A stretch of DNA of 64,000 bases from CAWBJP01 sp044867425 (GTDB taxonomy: Bacteria > Actinomycetota > Acidimicrobiia > IMCC26256 > BP-133), in the NCBI GenBank assembly GCA_044867425.1, contig JBIOUX010000164.1, positions 1 to 64,000 of the forward strand, given 5' to 3'. Each line of letters begins with the position of its first letter. Position 1 is the stretch's first letter. The position numbers were made by a program, and so were the translations under genes. Of the stretch, positions 8,020 to 16,370 are shown one piece after another. The notes under the pieces were generated by a model that did not search any database, was not told the origin of the DNA, and worked only from the letters and a program-made list of their open reading frames with translations.

Positions 8020-10047
8020 CTACGTGGCGCGATTCGCCACCATGGTGAGCACGTCGTAGGCGGCCACCACCGCCCCCTCCTGGTTGACCACCTCGGTGTC
8101 CCAGCGCACCTCGCCGTAGCCCGCTCCCTCCCGGGGTGACTTGGCCTTGCAGGTGAAGACCACGTGGAGGGTGTCGCCGGGGTACACGGGGGTGGTGAAG
8201 CGCAGCCGGTCCAGGCCGTAGTTGGCCAGCACCGGGCCCGGATCGGGCCAGACGAACAGGCCGGCGGCGGCCGAGATCACGAAGTAGCCGTGGGCCACAC
8301 GCCCCTTGAAGATGGGGCTCTGCTGGGCCGCCTCCTCGTCCATGTGGGCGTAGAAGTTGTCGCCCGTCAGGTCGGCGAAGCGCTCGATGTCCTCCAGGGT
8401 GATGGTGCGCTCCCCGCTGACCAGGGTGTCGCCCACGGCCAAGTCCTCGAAGTGCCGGGTGAAGGGGTGGGCTTCGCCCTCGTTGCGGGCGGCGCCGGGC
8501 ATGAACTGCCCGGTGATGGCGGTGAGCACGTCGGGGCCACCCTGGACGGCGGTGCGCTGCAGATGGTGGTGCACCGCCCGCACGCCGCCCAGCTCCTCGC
8601 CGCCGCCGGCCCGCCCCGGCCCGCCGTGCACCAGGTGGGGCATGGGTGAGCCGTGGCCGGTCTGGGTCTTGCCGCTGCGCTCGTCGACCACCAGCACCCG
8701 GCCGTGGTGGGCGGCCAGCCCGAGGGTGAGGGTACGGGCCTCGCCGGGGTCGGGGGTGAACACCGACGCCACCAGGCTGCCGCCCCCGAGACGGGCCAGG
8801 TCGATGGCCTCGTCCAGGTCTGCGTAGCCGATGACCGTCGACACGGGCCCGAACGCCTCCACGTCGTGGATGGCGGGATGGGCGGGGTCGCGGGCCACGA
8901 GCAACGTGGGGGCCAGGAAGGCACCCCGCTCGGCGTCGGCCCCCACCGGCTCCACCTTGGTGTCGGTGACGATCTCAGCTCCGTCGGTCAGCTTGGATAC
9001 CGCCCGGCCGACCTCGTCGCGCTGGTCGAGGCTGGCCAGGGGTCCCATCCGGACCTCCTCGTTGCGGGGGTCACCGATGGTGGTCCTGGCCAGGCGGGCG
9101 GTGAGGGCGTCGATGACGGCGTCGACATGGCCGGCGGGGACGAGAGCCCGGCGGATGGCGGTGCAACGCTGCCCCGCCTTGGTCGTCATCTCCCGGGCCA
9201 CCTCGTTGACGTAGAGGTCGAACTCGGGCGTCCCCGGGGCCGCCGCCGGGCCGAGGATGGAGGCGTTGAGCGAGTCGGCCTCGGCGTTGAAGCGCACCGA
9301 GTGGGCCAGGACGGTGGGGTGCGACCGCAGGCGCGAGGCGGTGGAGGCCGAGCCGGTGAAGCCCACCGAGTCCTGGCCGTCGAGATGGTCGAAGAGATCG
9401 CCCACCCCGCCGCAGAGGAACTGGAAGGTGCCCTCGGGGAGGATGCCCGAGTCGATCATCAGCCGGGCCGCCCCCTCGGCGACGTAGGACGTCTGGGTGG
9501 CCGGCTTGGACAGGACCGGAACCCCGGCCAGGATGGCGGGCGCCAGCTTCTCGAGCATGCCCCAGCATGGGAAGTTGAAGGCGTTGATGAGCACGGCCAC
9601 GCCCTCCCGGGGCACGGCCACGTGCACGGCGGCGAAGGAGCCGTCCTTGGCCAGCACCTCGGGCTCCCCGTCGAGCAGGAACGTCTCGTTGGGCAGCTCC
9701 TTCAGGCCCTTGGAGGCATAGACCATCAGCGTGCCGATGCCGCCCTCGATGTCGAGCCAGGCGTCGGCCTTGGTGGCGCCCGACGGCGTGGAGAGGGCGT
9801 ACAGCCCGTCCTTGTGCTCCATGAGGTGCTTGCCCAGCGCCTTGAGCATCTGGGCCCGCTGGTGGAAGGTCAGCCTCCGCAGCGCCGGCCCGCCCACCCG
9901 GCGGGCGTGGTCGAGGGCGGCGGCCAGGTCGGCGCCCTCGCTCGACACCCGGCCCACGTCGTCGCCGGTGGTGGCGTCGCGCACCACCGCGCCGCCTTCG
10001 GCAGGCGCGTACCAGCTTCCGGCCAGGTAGCTCTCCAGCGTCCTCAT
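8020..10047 (-). CDS. paaZ: PaaZ-type bifunctional aldehyde dehydrogenase / enoyl-CoA hydratase
   Basis: 675 residues, the normal length of PaaZ (oxepin-CoA hydrolase / 3-oxo-5,6-dehydrosuberyl-CoA semialdehyde dehydrogenase) of the phenylacetate pathway. The N-terminal ALDH domain (about 1-510) has NAFNFPCWGMLEKL, LSKPATQTS, VGFTGSASTASRLR, FNAEADSLNASILG and the Cys nucleophile region GQRCTAIRRALVP. The C-terminal MaoC hot-dog domain (about 530-675) has the hydratase signature DNFYAHMDEEAA with RVAHGYFVISAAAGLF. The start at 10047 has a good AAGGAGG spaced 7 bases. No other canonical paa operon genes adjoin it, but a PaaG-like crotonase (17.5 kb) and a PaaA-like oxygenase (46.5 kb) are in the window. 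Confidence 0.9.
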   Translation of the reverse strand: MRTLESYLAGSWYAPAEGGAVVRDATTGDDVGRVSSEGADLAAALDHARRVGGPALRRLTFHQRAQMLKALGKHLMEHKDGLYALSTPSGATKADAWLDIEGGIGTLMVYASKGLKELPNETFLLDGEPEVLAKDGSFAAVHVAVPREGVAVLINAFNFPCWGMLEKLAPAILAGVPVLSKPATQTSYVAEGAARLMIDSGILPEGTFQFLCGGVGDLFDHLDGQDSVGFTGSASTASRLRSHPTVLAHSVRFNAEADSLNASILGPAAAPGTPEFDLYVNEVAREMTTKAGQRCTAIRRALVPAGHVDAVIDALTARLARTTIGDPRNEEVRMGPLASLDQRDEVGRAVSKLTDGAEIVTDTKVEPVGADAERGAFLAPTLLVARDPAHPAIHDVEAFGPVSTVIGYADLDEAIDLARLGGGSLVASVFTPDPGEARTLTLGLAAHHGRVLVVDERSGKTQTGHGSPMPHLVHGGPGRAGGGEELGGVRAVHHHLQRTAVQGGPDVLTAITGQFMPGAARNEGEAHPFTRHFEDLAVGDTLVSGERTITLEDIERFADLTGDNFYAHMDEEAAQQSPIFKGRVAHGYFVISAAAGLFVWPDPGPVLANYGLDRLRFTTPVYPGDTLHVVFTCKAKSPREGAGYGEVRWDTEVVNQEGAVVAAYDVLTMVANRAT

Positions 10048-10101
10048 GACACGCCTCCTTCGACGGTCGACGGGTCGTCGAGCCTAACGTGCCCTGTTCA
10101 T

Positions 10102-10124
10102 GGCTCTTCGCCTGGCGGCTCATC
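10102..10124 (+). repeat. Direct repeat copy 2, flanking paaZ
   Basis: Exact 23-base copy of 7959-7981, in the same orientation, upstream of the paaZ start. It is followed by a GCCTCCGGAGGT inverted repeat not seen at copy 1. Confidence 0.8.
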
Positions 10125-10223
10125 CGCCTCCGGAGGTGGGTGTTGTCGCGAGACGCGTGCGTGGCACCGGTCGTGCGGGCGGGGGCCCCAGCCCCGCCTC
10201 CGGCGCCGCTAGCGTGGCGCCCC

Positions 10224-10988
10224 ATGGACCTCGGACTGGCCGGACAGGTCGTGCTCGTCACCGGGGCGGGGCAGGGCATCGGCCGCCACATCGGCCTGGC
10301 CTTCGCCGCCGAGGGAGCCCACGTCGCCTTCCACTACCACTCCTCGGCGGAGGGCGCCGAGGCGGCGGCCAAGGAGGCGGAAGCCCTCGGGGTCCGGTCG
10401 CTGGCCGTCCGGGCCGACATCTCCGACGCCGGTGCCGCCCGGGAGCTGGTGACCAGGGTCGAGGACGGCCTCGGCCCCCTCGACGTCCTGGTCAACAACG
10501 CCGCCGTGGGCGTCCGCCAGCGGTTCCTGGAGTCGAGCCCCGACGACTGGCGCCCCCAGCTCGACGTCACCGTCTTCGGCATGCTGGCCGTGAGCCACGC
10601 CGCCCTGGCGGGCATGGCCGAGCGTCGCCGGGGCGTGGTGGTGGGGATCATGGGTGACTCCGGCCGGGTGGGCGAGTCGGGCCTCACCGTCACCGCCACC
10701 GCCCGGGCCGCCATGACGGGCTTCACCCGGTCCATCGCCAAGGAGCTGGCCCGGTTCAACATCCGGGCCAACGCCGTCTCGCTCGGGCTGGTGGAGTCCG
10801 AGCGCTTCGACGCCCACGCCGGCGGCACCGATCCGGAGCGCCTGGCCAAGCTGACCGCCGCCTACCCACTGCGCCGCCTGGGCCGGCCCGACGACGTGCC
10901 TCCCGTCGTCCTCCTGCTGGCCTCGCCGCTCACCAGCTGGGTCACCGGCCAGGTGCTGAGCGTCAACGGCGGCTACGCGATGGTGTAG
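10224..10988 (+). CDS. SDR-family protein with altered catalytic residues
   Basis: 254 residues with a classical short-chain dehydrogenase Rossmann fold: TGAGQGIGRHIG for the cofactor, NNAA at about residue 92, and the C-terminal GQVLSVNGGY. The active site is unusual. Where classical SDRs have Ser then YxxxK, this protein reads GDSGRVGESGLTVTATARAAMTGFTR, so the aligned Tyr and Lys are Thr and Arg. The Asn before it and the oligomer-forming helix are kept. It may bind cofactor without classical catalysis, or use different residues. It ends 4 bases before the molybdenum hydroxylase gene, so they are probably cotranscribed. Confidence 0.85.
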   Translation: MDLGLAGQVVLVTGAGQGIGRHIGLAFAAEGAHVAFHYHSSAEGAEAAAKEAEALGVRSLAVRADISDAGAARELVTRVEDGLGPLDVLVNNAAVGVRQRFLESSPDDWRPQLDVTVFGMLAVSHAALAGMAERRRGVVVGIMGDSGRVGESGLTVTATARAAMTGFTRSIAKELARFNIRANAVSLGLVESERFDAHAGGTDPERLAKLTAAYPLRRLGRPDDVPPVVLLLASPLTSWVTGQVLSVNGGYAMV

Positions 10989-10992
10989 GGGC

Positions 10993-13320
10993 GTGCCCGA
11001 ACCGCCCGGGAACCCCCTCATCGGTGCACCGGTCCTCCGCCGGGAGGACGGCCGGCTCCTGACCGGGCGGGGTGAGTACGTGAGCGACATGGTGCTCCCC
11101 CGCATGGTCCATGCCGTGTTTGTCCGCAGTCCCTGGCCCTCGGCCTCGGTGGTGGAGGTGGACGGAACCGCGGCCGCCGCCTGCCCCGGAGTTGTGGCCG
11201 TGGTCGACGGCCGGGATCCCCTCTTCGCCCCGGTGGCCCTCGAGGCCCGCTCCTCGGTTTCGTCCTATGACGCCTATCCCCAGCCGGTGCTGGCCCAGCG
11301 GGTGCGCTTCGCCGGTGAGGCGGTGGCGGTGGTGGTGGCCGAGTCGCAGGCCCAGGCGGTCGACGGCGCCGCCGCCGTCGAGGTGGCCTACGAGCCATTG
11401 ACCGCCGACGTCGACCCGCGGGCCGGCGGCCACGCCTTCCTCCGCCGGACCTTCGAGGCCGGCGACGTGGATGGTGCCCTGGCCGGCGCCGCCCTGGTGG
11501 TGCGGCGCACCTTCACCACCAACCGCCAGTGCGCCGCGCCCATCGAGGGCCGGGCCACGATGGCCAGGTGGGACTCGGCGGCCGGCCGGCTGATGGTGTG
11601 GACCGGCTCCCAGGCGCCGCACATCACCCGCCATGGCCTCTCCGAGTTCCTGAGCTTGGCCGAGCACCGCATCCGGGTGGTGGCCCCGGATGTGGGCGGC
11701 GGGTTCGGGCAGAAGGCGGGGCTGTACCCGGAGGACGTGGCCGTCTGCCTGCTGGCCCGCCGGCTCGGCCGGCCGGTGAAGTGGGTCGAGACCCGCAGCG
11801 AGAACCTGGCCGCCGCCGCCCATGCCCGTGACCATCACTACGACGTGGCTGCCGCCTTCGACGCCGGCGGGGTGCTGGTGGCCATCGACGCCACCATCCA
11901 CTGCGACACCGGCGCCTACTCGATGTTCCCCTGGACCGCCGCGCTGGAGCCGCTCATGGCCGGCGGGCTGCTGCCCGGTCCCTACCGGGTGGCCAACTAC
12001 CGGGCCGAGGTGGTGGCCGCCGCCACCAACAAGGCGCCCGCCGGGCCCTACCGGGGGGTGGCCCGGCCCGCCACCGTGTTCGTCATGGAGCGCCTCATGG
12101 ACCTGGCCGCCGCCGGACTCGGCGTGGACCGGGCCGAGGTCCGCCGGCGCAACCTGGTCGGTCCCGACGACCTTCCCTACGTGGCCGCCACCCGCCTGGT
12201 GCACGACAGTCCCAGCTACCCGGTGGTGCTCGAACGGGTGCTGGAGGCGGTCGACTACGACGGCTTCGCCAAGGTGCAGGAGGCGGCCCGGGCCGAGGGC
12301 CGTCACCTCGGTCTGGGCTTCGCCGTCTACAACGAGTTGACCGGGATGGGCCGGGCCGCCTCGGCCGGCCCCGGCATCGTCTACCGGACCGGTCACGAGG
12401 GGGCCACCGTCCGGGTCGACCCCTCGGGAGGAGTGACGGTGCTGGCCGGGACGACCTCCCAGGGGCAGGGCACCGAGACCACCCTGGCCCAGGTGGTGGC
12501 GGGGGAGCTGGGTGTGGACCTCGACGACGTGGACGTGCGCCAGGGCGACACCGACGCCGCCCTGTTCGGCTTCGGGGCCTTCGCCAGCCGCCAGGGGGTG
12601 ATCGGCGCCGGGGCGGTGGCGTCGGCCGCCCGGGAGGTGCGGGACAAGGTGCTCGTCGTCGCCGCCCACCTCCTGGAGGCGGCACCCGCCGACCTGGACG
12701 TGGTGGACGGGGTGGTGGTGGTCCGGGGCACACCCACCCGGGGGGTGCCGGTGGCCGAGGTGGCGCGGGTCGCCTACCACGAGGCCCACCGGCTCCCGCC
12801 CGGGGTGGAAGCGGGGCTGGAGTCGACCCGGTTCTTCGACCCCGAGCAGGGCACGTTCGCCGCCGGCGCTCTGGCCGTGGTGGTGGAGGTCGACGCCGAG
12901 ACGGGGGCGGTGGCGGTGCGCCGGGTGGTCTGCGCCGAGGACGCCGGCCGGGCCCTCAACCCGGTGGTGGTGGAAGGCCAGATCCACGGGGCCGTGGCCC
13001 AGGGGCTGGCCGGCGCCCTCTACGAGCATCTGTGCTACGACGGGGACGGCCAGCTGGTGACCGCCACCTTCATGGACTACCTGATGCCTTCGGCCGCCGA
13101 CCTGCCGGCCTACGAGGTCCACCACTGCGACGTCCCCTCGACCACCAACCCCTACGGGGTGCGGGGGGTGGGGGAGGGTGGGACCCTGGGGCCGGGAGCG
13201 GCGGTGGCCAACGCCGTGGCCGACGCCCTCGGCATCGAGGTCAACCACCTGCCGGTCACGCCCGAGCGGGTGCACCGGTGGCTTGTCGAGCACGAGACAG
13301 GAAGAGAGGCGAGCCCATGA
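10993..13320 (+). CDS. Xanthine dehydrogenase/CoxL-family molybdopterin-binding subunit
   Basis: 775-residue large subunit of a molybdenum hydroxylase, GTG start. It has the N-terminal a/b hammerhead domain (GAPVLRREDGRLLTGRGEYVSD), the molybdopterin domain with GGGFGQKAGLYPED, and GEGGTLGPGAAVANAVADAL near the end, carrying the conserved active-site Glu. The active-site loop reads PAGPYRGVARP and lacks the AYxCSFR signature of form I CO dehydrogenase, so CO oxidation is unlikely. The FAD and 2Fe-2S subunits that normally accompany it are not adjacent. Neighbours are an SDR upstream and an MBL-fold hydrolase overlapping by 4 bases (ATGA). The substrate, perhaps an aldehyde or N-heterocycle, is unknown. 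Confidence 0.9.
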   Translation: MPEPPGNPLIGAPVLRREDGRLLTGRGEYVSDMVLPRMVHAVFVRSPWPSASVVEVDGTAAAACPGVVAVVDGRDPLFAPVALEARSSVSSYDAYPQPVLAQRVRFAGEAVAVVVAESQAQAVDGAAAVEVAYEPLTADVDPRAGGHAFLRRTFEAGDVDGALAGAALVVRRTFTTNRQCAAPIEGRATMARWDSAAGRLMVWTGSQAPHITRHGLSEFLSLAEHRIRVVAPDVGGGFGQKAGLYPEDVAVCLLARRLGRPVKWVETRSENLAAAAHARDHHYDVAAAFDAGGVLVAIDATIHCDTGAYSMFPWTAALEPLMAGGLLPGPYRVANYRAEVVAAATNKAPAGPYRGVARPATVFVMERLMDLAAAGLGVDRAEVRRRNLVGPDDLPYVAATRLVHDSPSYPVVLERVLEAVDYDGFAKVQEAARAEGRHLGLGFAVYNELTGMGRAASAGPGIVYRTGHEGATVRVDPSGGVTVLAGTTSQGQGTETTLAQVVAGELGVDLDDVDVRQGDTDAALFGFGAFASRQGVIGAGAVASAAREVRDKVLVVAAHLLEAAPADLDVVDGVVVVRGTPTRGVPVAEVARVAYHEAHRLPPGVEAGLESTRFFDPEQGTFAAGALAVVVEVDAETGAVAVRRVVCAEDAGRALNPVVVEGQIHGAVAQGLAGALYEHLCYDGDGQLVTATFMDYLMPSAADLPAYEVHHCDVPSTTNPYGVRGVGEGGTLGPGAAVANAVADALGIEVNHLPVTPERVHRWLVEHETGREASP

Positions 13321-14114
13321 AGGTCGGCCGGCTGGAGGTCGTGCCGCTGCCGGATGGCGGGGCCCGCCTGCCCGCCGGCCAGCTGCTGCGCTTCACCGGT
13401 TCCCGGGACGACCCCTGGGGACCGCACCAGGGCCTCCTCGAGCCCGACGGGAGCCTCGAGTTGGCCATGGGCGGCTTCCTGGTGCGCACCGGCGACCGGG
13501 TCGTGCTGATCGACACCGGGGTGGGCCGCATCGACAACGGCGTCTACTGGGGCGGGCGCTTCCTGGAGTCGCTGGCCGCCGCCGGCGTCACTCCGCCCGA
13601 GGTGACCGACGTGGTCCTCACCCACCTCCACTTCGACCATGTGGGATGGGCCACCCAGCAGGGGACGGTGGTCTTCGAGCGGGCCACCTACCGCTGCCAC
13701 CCCGCCGACTGGGATCATTTCGTGTCCGGTCCCAATCCCGAGGCGGGCGCGGTGCGCAAGCTGTCTCCCATCGCCGGGCGCCTGGAGCCCTTCGCCGGTG
13801 ACACCGAGGTGGCTCCGGGCGTGAGTGTCCGCCACGCGCCCGGCCACACCCCCGGCTCGGCCGTGGTCGTCATCTCCGACGGGGACTACCGGGCCGTGCT
13901 CCTGGGCGACGCCGTCCACTGTCCGGTGGAGCTGGTGGAGGACGACTGGGAGGCGGTCATGGACGTGGACCCGGCCCTGGCCGCCCGCACCCGGGAGGCC
14001 CTGGCCCGGGAGCTGGAAGGCACCGACGTGCCCGTGGTCGCGGCCCACTTCCCCGGGCTGCGCTTCGGCCGCCTGCTGCCGGGCAAGGGCCGGCGCCGGT
14101 GGGTGTTCTCGTGA
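13317..14114 (+). CDS. Metallo-beta-lactamase-fold hydrolase
   Basis: 265 residues with the MBL metal motif THLHFDHVGW (HxHxDH), an upstream IDTGVGR strand, His in HAPGHTPGSAVV, Asp in LLGDAVHCPVE and a final AAHFPG. This layout matches quorum-quenching lactonase-like and quinolone- or aryl-ester-hydrolase-like MBL proteins. The ATG overlaps the TGA of the molybdenum subunit, indicating translational coupling, so it may act on that enzyme's product. Confidence 0.88.
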   Translation: MKVGRLEVVPLPDGGARLPAGQLLRFTGSRDDPWGPHQGLLEPDGSLELAMGGFLVRTGDRVVLIDTGVGRIDNGVYWGGRFLESLAAAGVTPPEVTDVVLTHLHFDHVGWATQQGTVVFERATYRCHPADWDHFVSGPNPEAGAVRKLSPIAGRLEPFAGDTEVAPGVSVRHAPGHTPGSAVVVISDGDYRAVLLGDAVHCPVELVEDDWEAVMDVDPALAARTREALARELEGTDVPVVAAHFPGLRFGRLLPGKGRRRWVFS

Positions 14115-14136
14115 GCGCGGCGAATCGGCCCTGGCC

Positions 14137-14154
14137 GAATGAGCGCTCGTTCAG
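14137..14154 (+). promoter_or_regulatory. Operator-like motif A upstream of MaoC-like gene
   Basis: GAATGAGCGCTCGTTCAG, containing the perfect palindrome GAGCGCTC. It matches the other copies of this motif in the window in spacing (GAATGA, then TC, then TCAG). It lies 19 bases before the ATG at 14173, with a weak TACCAT box between. Confidence 0.6.
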
Positions 14155-14172
14155 CTACCATCGGGCCGGCTC

Positions 14173-14946
14173 ATGAACCCGCCACTGACCCCCTTGGAGA
14201 TCCTCCGCCAGCCGGCCCTGACCGTCGAGGCGCCCCTGCAGCTGTCCGGGGCCTGGTTCAACGAGCTGTGCCTGTGGTTGCAGTGCCGGATCGGCGCCCT
14301 GGGCGCCATCGGATGGCCCATGGTGCTCATTCCCGAGGTGATCGACCGTCGCTTCCGGGCCTGGGAGGACGCGCTCCAGATCTATCTGCGGGCGACCTGG
14401 TCGGCTCCCGTCCCCAGCGAGCCCTTCACCGTAGGAGCGGAAGTGGCCTGGGTGTCGTCCAAGGAAGGCTCCCTGGAAGTCGGGGTGCGCAGCCGGGCGG
14501 TCGCCGACACCGGCAAAGAGCTGGCCACCAGTCTCCTGGTGATGCGCACCCGGGGCGACGCCGGCTCGTGGGGGGAGCGGGACGTCCCCGCCGTCCCCGA
14601 CGTGGGGACGCTGTCACGCCGGCGCTCGCTGGTCATCGACGAGGGCCAGGTGCGCACCTTCGCCGAGCTGGCCGGGACCCGCTATCCGATGCACACCGAC
14701 ATCCACTACGCCTGGGAGCGGGGCTTCCCCAACATCCTGGTGCAGGGCCACGTCCTGGCCATCACCCAGCTGCACTTCGCCGGTGTGGGCCCGTCAGGGC
14801 GGGCCGAGACGTGGTTCCGCCGCCCGGTCCCGGCCGCCAGCCTGCTCGAGGTGTGCCGCTCGCAGGAGGACGAGTCCGTGTGGGCCTTCCGGCAGGTGAG
14901 CACGGGCGAGGTCGCCGCCGTCACCCGGATCACCTCCGGCCCCTGA
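14173..14946 (+). CDS. MaoC-like double hot-dog acyl-CoA hydratase family protein
   Basis: 257 residues made of two hot-dog-like halves. The second half carries the hydratase-type signature (GTRYPMHTDIHYAWERGFPNIL, then VQGHVLA), resembling the D/H and HG positions of MaoC proteins; the first half (FTVGAEVAWVSSKEGSLEVGVRSRAV) looks non-catalytic. It probably handles an acyl-CoA intermediate. It stands alone after the MBL gene with its own operator-like motif and converges on the S8 protease gene across an inverted repeat. Confidence 0.6.
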   Translation: MNPPLTPLEILRQPALTVEAPLQLSGAWFNELCLWLQCRIGALGAIGWPMVLIPEVIDRRFRAWEDALQIYLRATWSAPVPSEPFTVGAEVAWVSSKEGSLEVGVRSRAVADTGKELATSLLVMRTRGDAGSWGERDVPAVPDVGTLSRRRSLVIDEGQVRTFAELAGTRYPMHTDIHYAWERGFPNILVQGHVLAITQLHFAGVGPSGRAETWFRRPVPAASLLEVCRSQEDESVWAFRQVSTGEVAAVTRITSGP

Positions 14947-14977
14947 CCCCAGCCTCCCCGAGGGGCACCACCTGACG

Positions 14978-15026
14978 AAGGTGGTCGCGTTTTACCCCGT
15001 GACAGGGGGTCAGGCGCAACCACCTT
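14978..15026. terminator. Inverted repeat between convergent genes (bidirectional terminator candidate)
   Basis: The outer arms AAGGTGGTCGCG and CGCAACCACCTT pair in 11 of 12 positions. An inner ACCCC/GGGGGT stem adds to the hairpin. It lies between the convergent stops at 14946 and 15044. There is no long T-run, so terminator function is inferred from position and structure. Confidence 0.55.
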
Positions 15027-15043
15027 GGCGAGCAGCGCACACC

Positions 15044-16348
15044 TCAGGTGAGGTCGGAGGCCGGGGGCACGTCGACGGAGAACCAGTCGACATCGCCGGC
15101 CGGGGCGAGGGCGGCGCCGGCGGCGACGGCGGGGGACAGGCCCGAGGCCCGGTCGGGAGTGTTGTCCGGCTCGCCGCCGGCGGCGATGGGATCGAGGGAC
15201 GGGGGCGTGGGCCGGGGTCCGCCCAGGGCGCCCAGGGCGTCGACGATCCCGTAGCCGAAGAGGTCGTCCCGGCCGATCAGGCCGGCGTCGCGGGCGCCGG
15301 CCTGCAGGCGCCGGGCGATGGTCGGGGCGTCATCGTCGGGGAAGCGGGCCCGGGCCAGCATGGCCACCCCCGACACCAGGGGAGCGGCGAACGACGTCCC
15401 CTCCACCTTCCGGTAGGTGCCGTCGGCCCAGCCGGCCAGGACGTCCACGCCCGGGGCGGCGAGGTCGATCCAGGACCCGTAGTTGGAGAACGGGGCCAGG
15501 TCCCCATCGGGGGTCACGGCGGAGACGGCGAGCACCCCGTCGTAGGCCGCCGGGTACATCTTGGCCGAGCTGTGGTCGTTACCGGCGGCGGCGATGTCGG
15601 AGTCGCGCCCCGTCCCCCGGGAGTCGAGGACCTTGACGGGGAGGACCTTGCCCCGCCAGGCGATGCCGGCCATGCCGGCGCCGTTGTCGCCCGTGGCGGC
15701 GGCCACGGTCGCCACCTGGGTGCCATGGCCGTAGAAGTCGTCGGGGTCGTTGTCGTCGTTGGCCACGTCGCGGCCGGGCAGCACCCGGCCGGCGAGCTCG
15801 GGATGGTCCAGGGTGACGCCGCTGTCGACTACGGCCAGGATCTGATCGTCGGCGCCGGTGGTCAGGTCCCAGGCGTCGGGGAGGTGGAGGGCCTCCAGAT
15901 AGGCGGCCTGGTTGGCCACGTAGTGGGGATCGGAGGGGACGGCGGCCGCCCGGCGGAGGTAGTTGGGCTCGGCGCTCGCCACCCGGGGATCGGCGGCCAG
16001 CCCCCGGAGCACTGCGGTGGCCGCGCCCGGGGCGGTGGCCACGACGGCGAAGCCCGTTCCGTGCACCGTCTCCTCGAGGCGGGCTCCGTGGCCGGCGGCG
16101 ACGTCCCGGGCGCCGGCGGTGGAAAGGGGGGCGCGGAAGCGCACCAGCAGCGAGGACCCGTCCGCCGGGTCGGAGACCAGGGCCGGCGCCGGCAGGGTGA
16201 CGTTCGCCCCGGCGGTGGGCGCGGCGAGGGACGGCGCGGCGAGGGCCAGCACCGCCACGGCCGGCGTCAACCGGCGCGACCAACCGCGGGACAAGGGGAG
16301 GGGGCACCTCTTTCGAGCGTCCAGGTTCCGGATCCGAACCTTCGACAT
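15044..16348 (-). CDS. Secreted S8 (subtilisin-like) serine protease, internally deleted
   Basis: 434 residues, exported (LTPAVAVLALAAPSLAAPTAGA). The catalytic triad is present: Asp in LAVVDSGVTLDH, His in YGHGTQVATVAAA and Ser in VEGTSFAAPLVSG. The I9-like propeptide region (about 55-120) is kept. The sequence runs RGTGRDSDIAAAGNDHSSA. In relatives, 'SDIA' and 'AAAGN' are separated by some 45-60 residues that include the substrate-binding SLGG strand. So an in-frame deletion has removed the S1 wall while keeping the oxyanion Asn. The C-terminal pre-peptidase-like domain (GDVDWFSVDVPPASDLT) is also cut short. ATG 16348 was chosen because upstream extensions read antisense through the rhomboid gene. 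Confidence 0.8.
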   Translation of the reverse strand: MSKVRIRNLDARKRCPLPLSRGWSRRLTPAVAVLALAAPSLAAPTAGANVTLPAPALVSDPADGSSLLVRFRAPLSTAGARDVAAGHGARLEETVHGTGFAVVATAPGAATAVLRGLAADPRVASAEPNYLRRAAAVPSDPHYVANQAAYLEALHLPDAWDLTTGADDQILAVVDSGVTLDHPELAGRVLPGRDVANDDNDPDDFYGHGTQVATVAAATGDNGAGMAGIAWRGKVLPVKVLDSRGTGRDSDIAAAGNDHSSAKMYPAAYDGVLAVSAVTPDGDLAPFSNYGSWIDLAAPGVDVLAGWADGTYRKVEGTSFAAPLVSGVAMLARARFPDDDAPTIARRLQAGARDAGLIGRDDLFGYGIVDALGALGGPRPTPPSLDPIAAGGEPDNTPDRASGLSPAVAAGAALAPAGDVDWFSVDVPPASDLT

Positions 16349-16370
16349 CAGGTGCGGCAGTTCCCCTGCA

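Noticed and set aside
10993..13320. Aerobic CO dehydrogenase large subunit
   Set aside because: The active-site loop is PYRGVARP rather than the AYxCSFR signature, and the CoxM/CoxS subunits are not adjacent.
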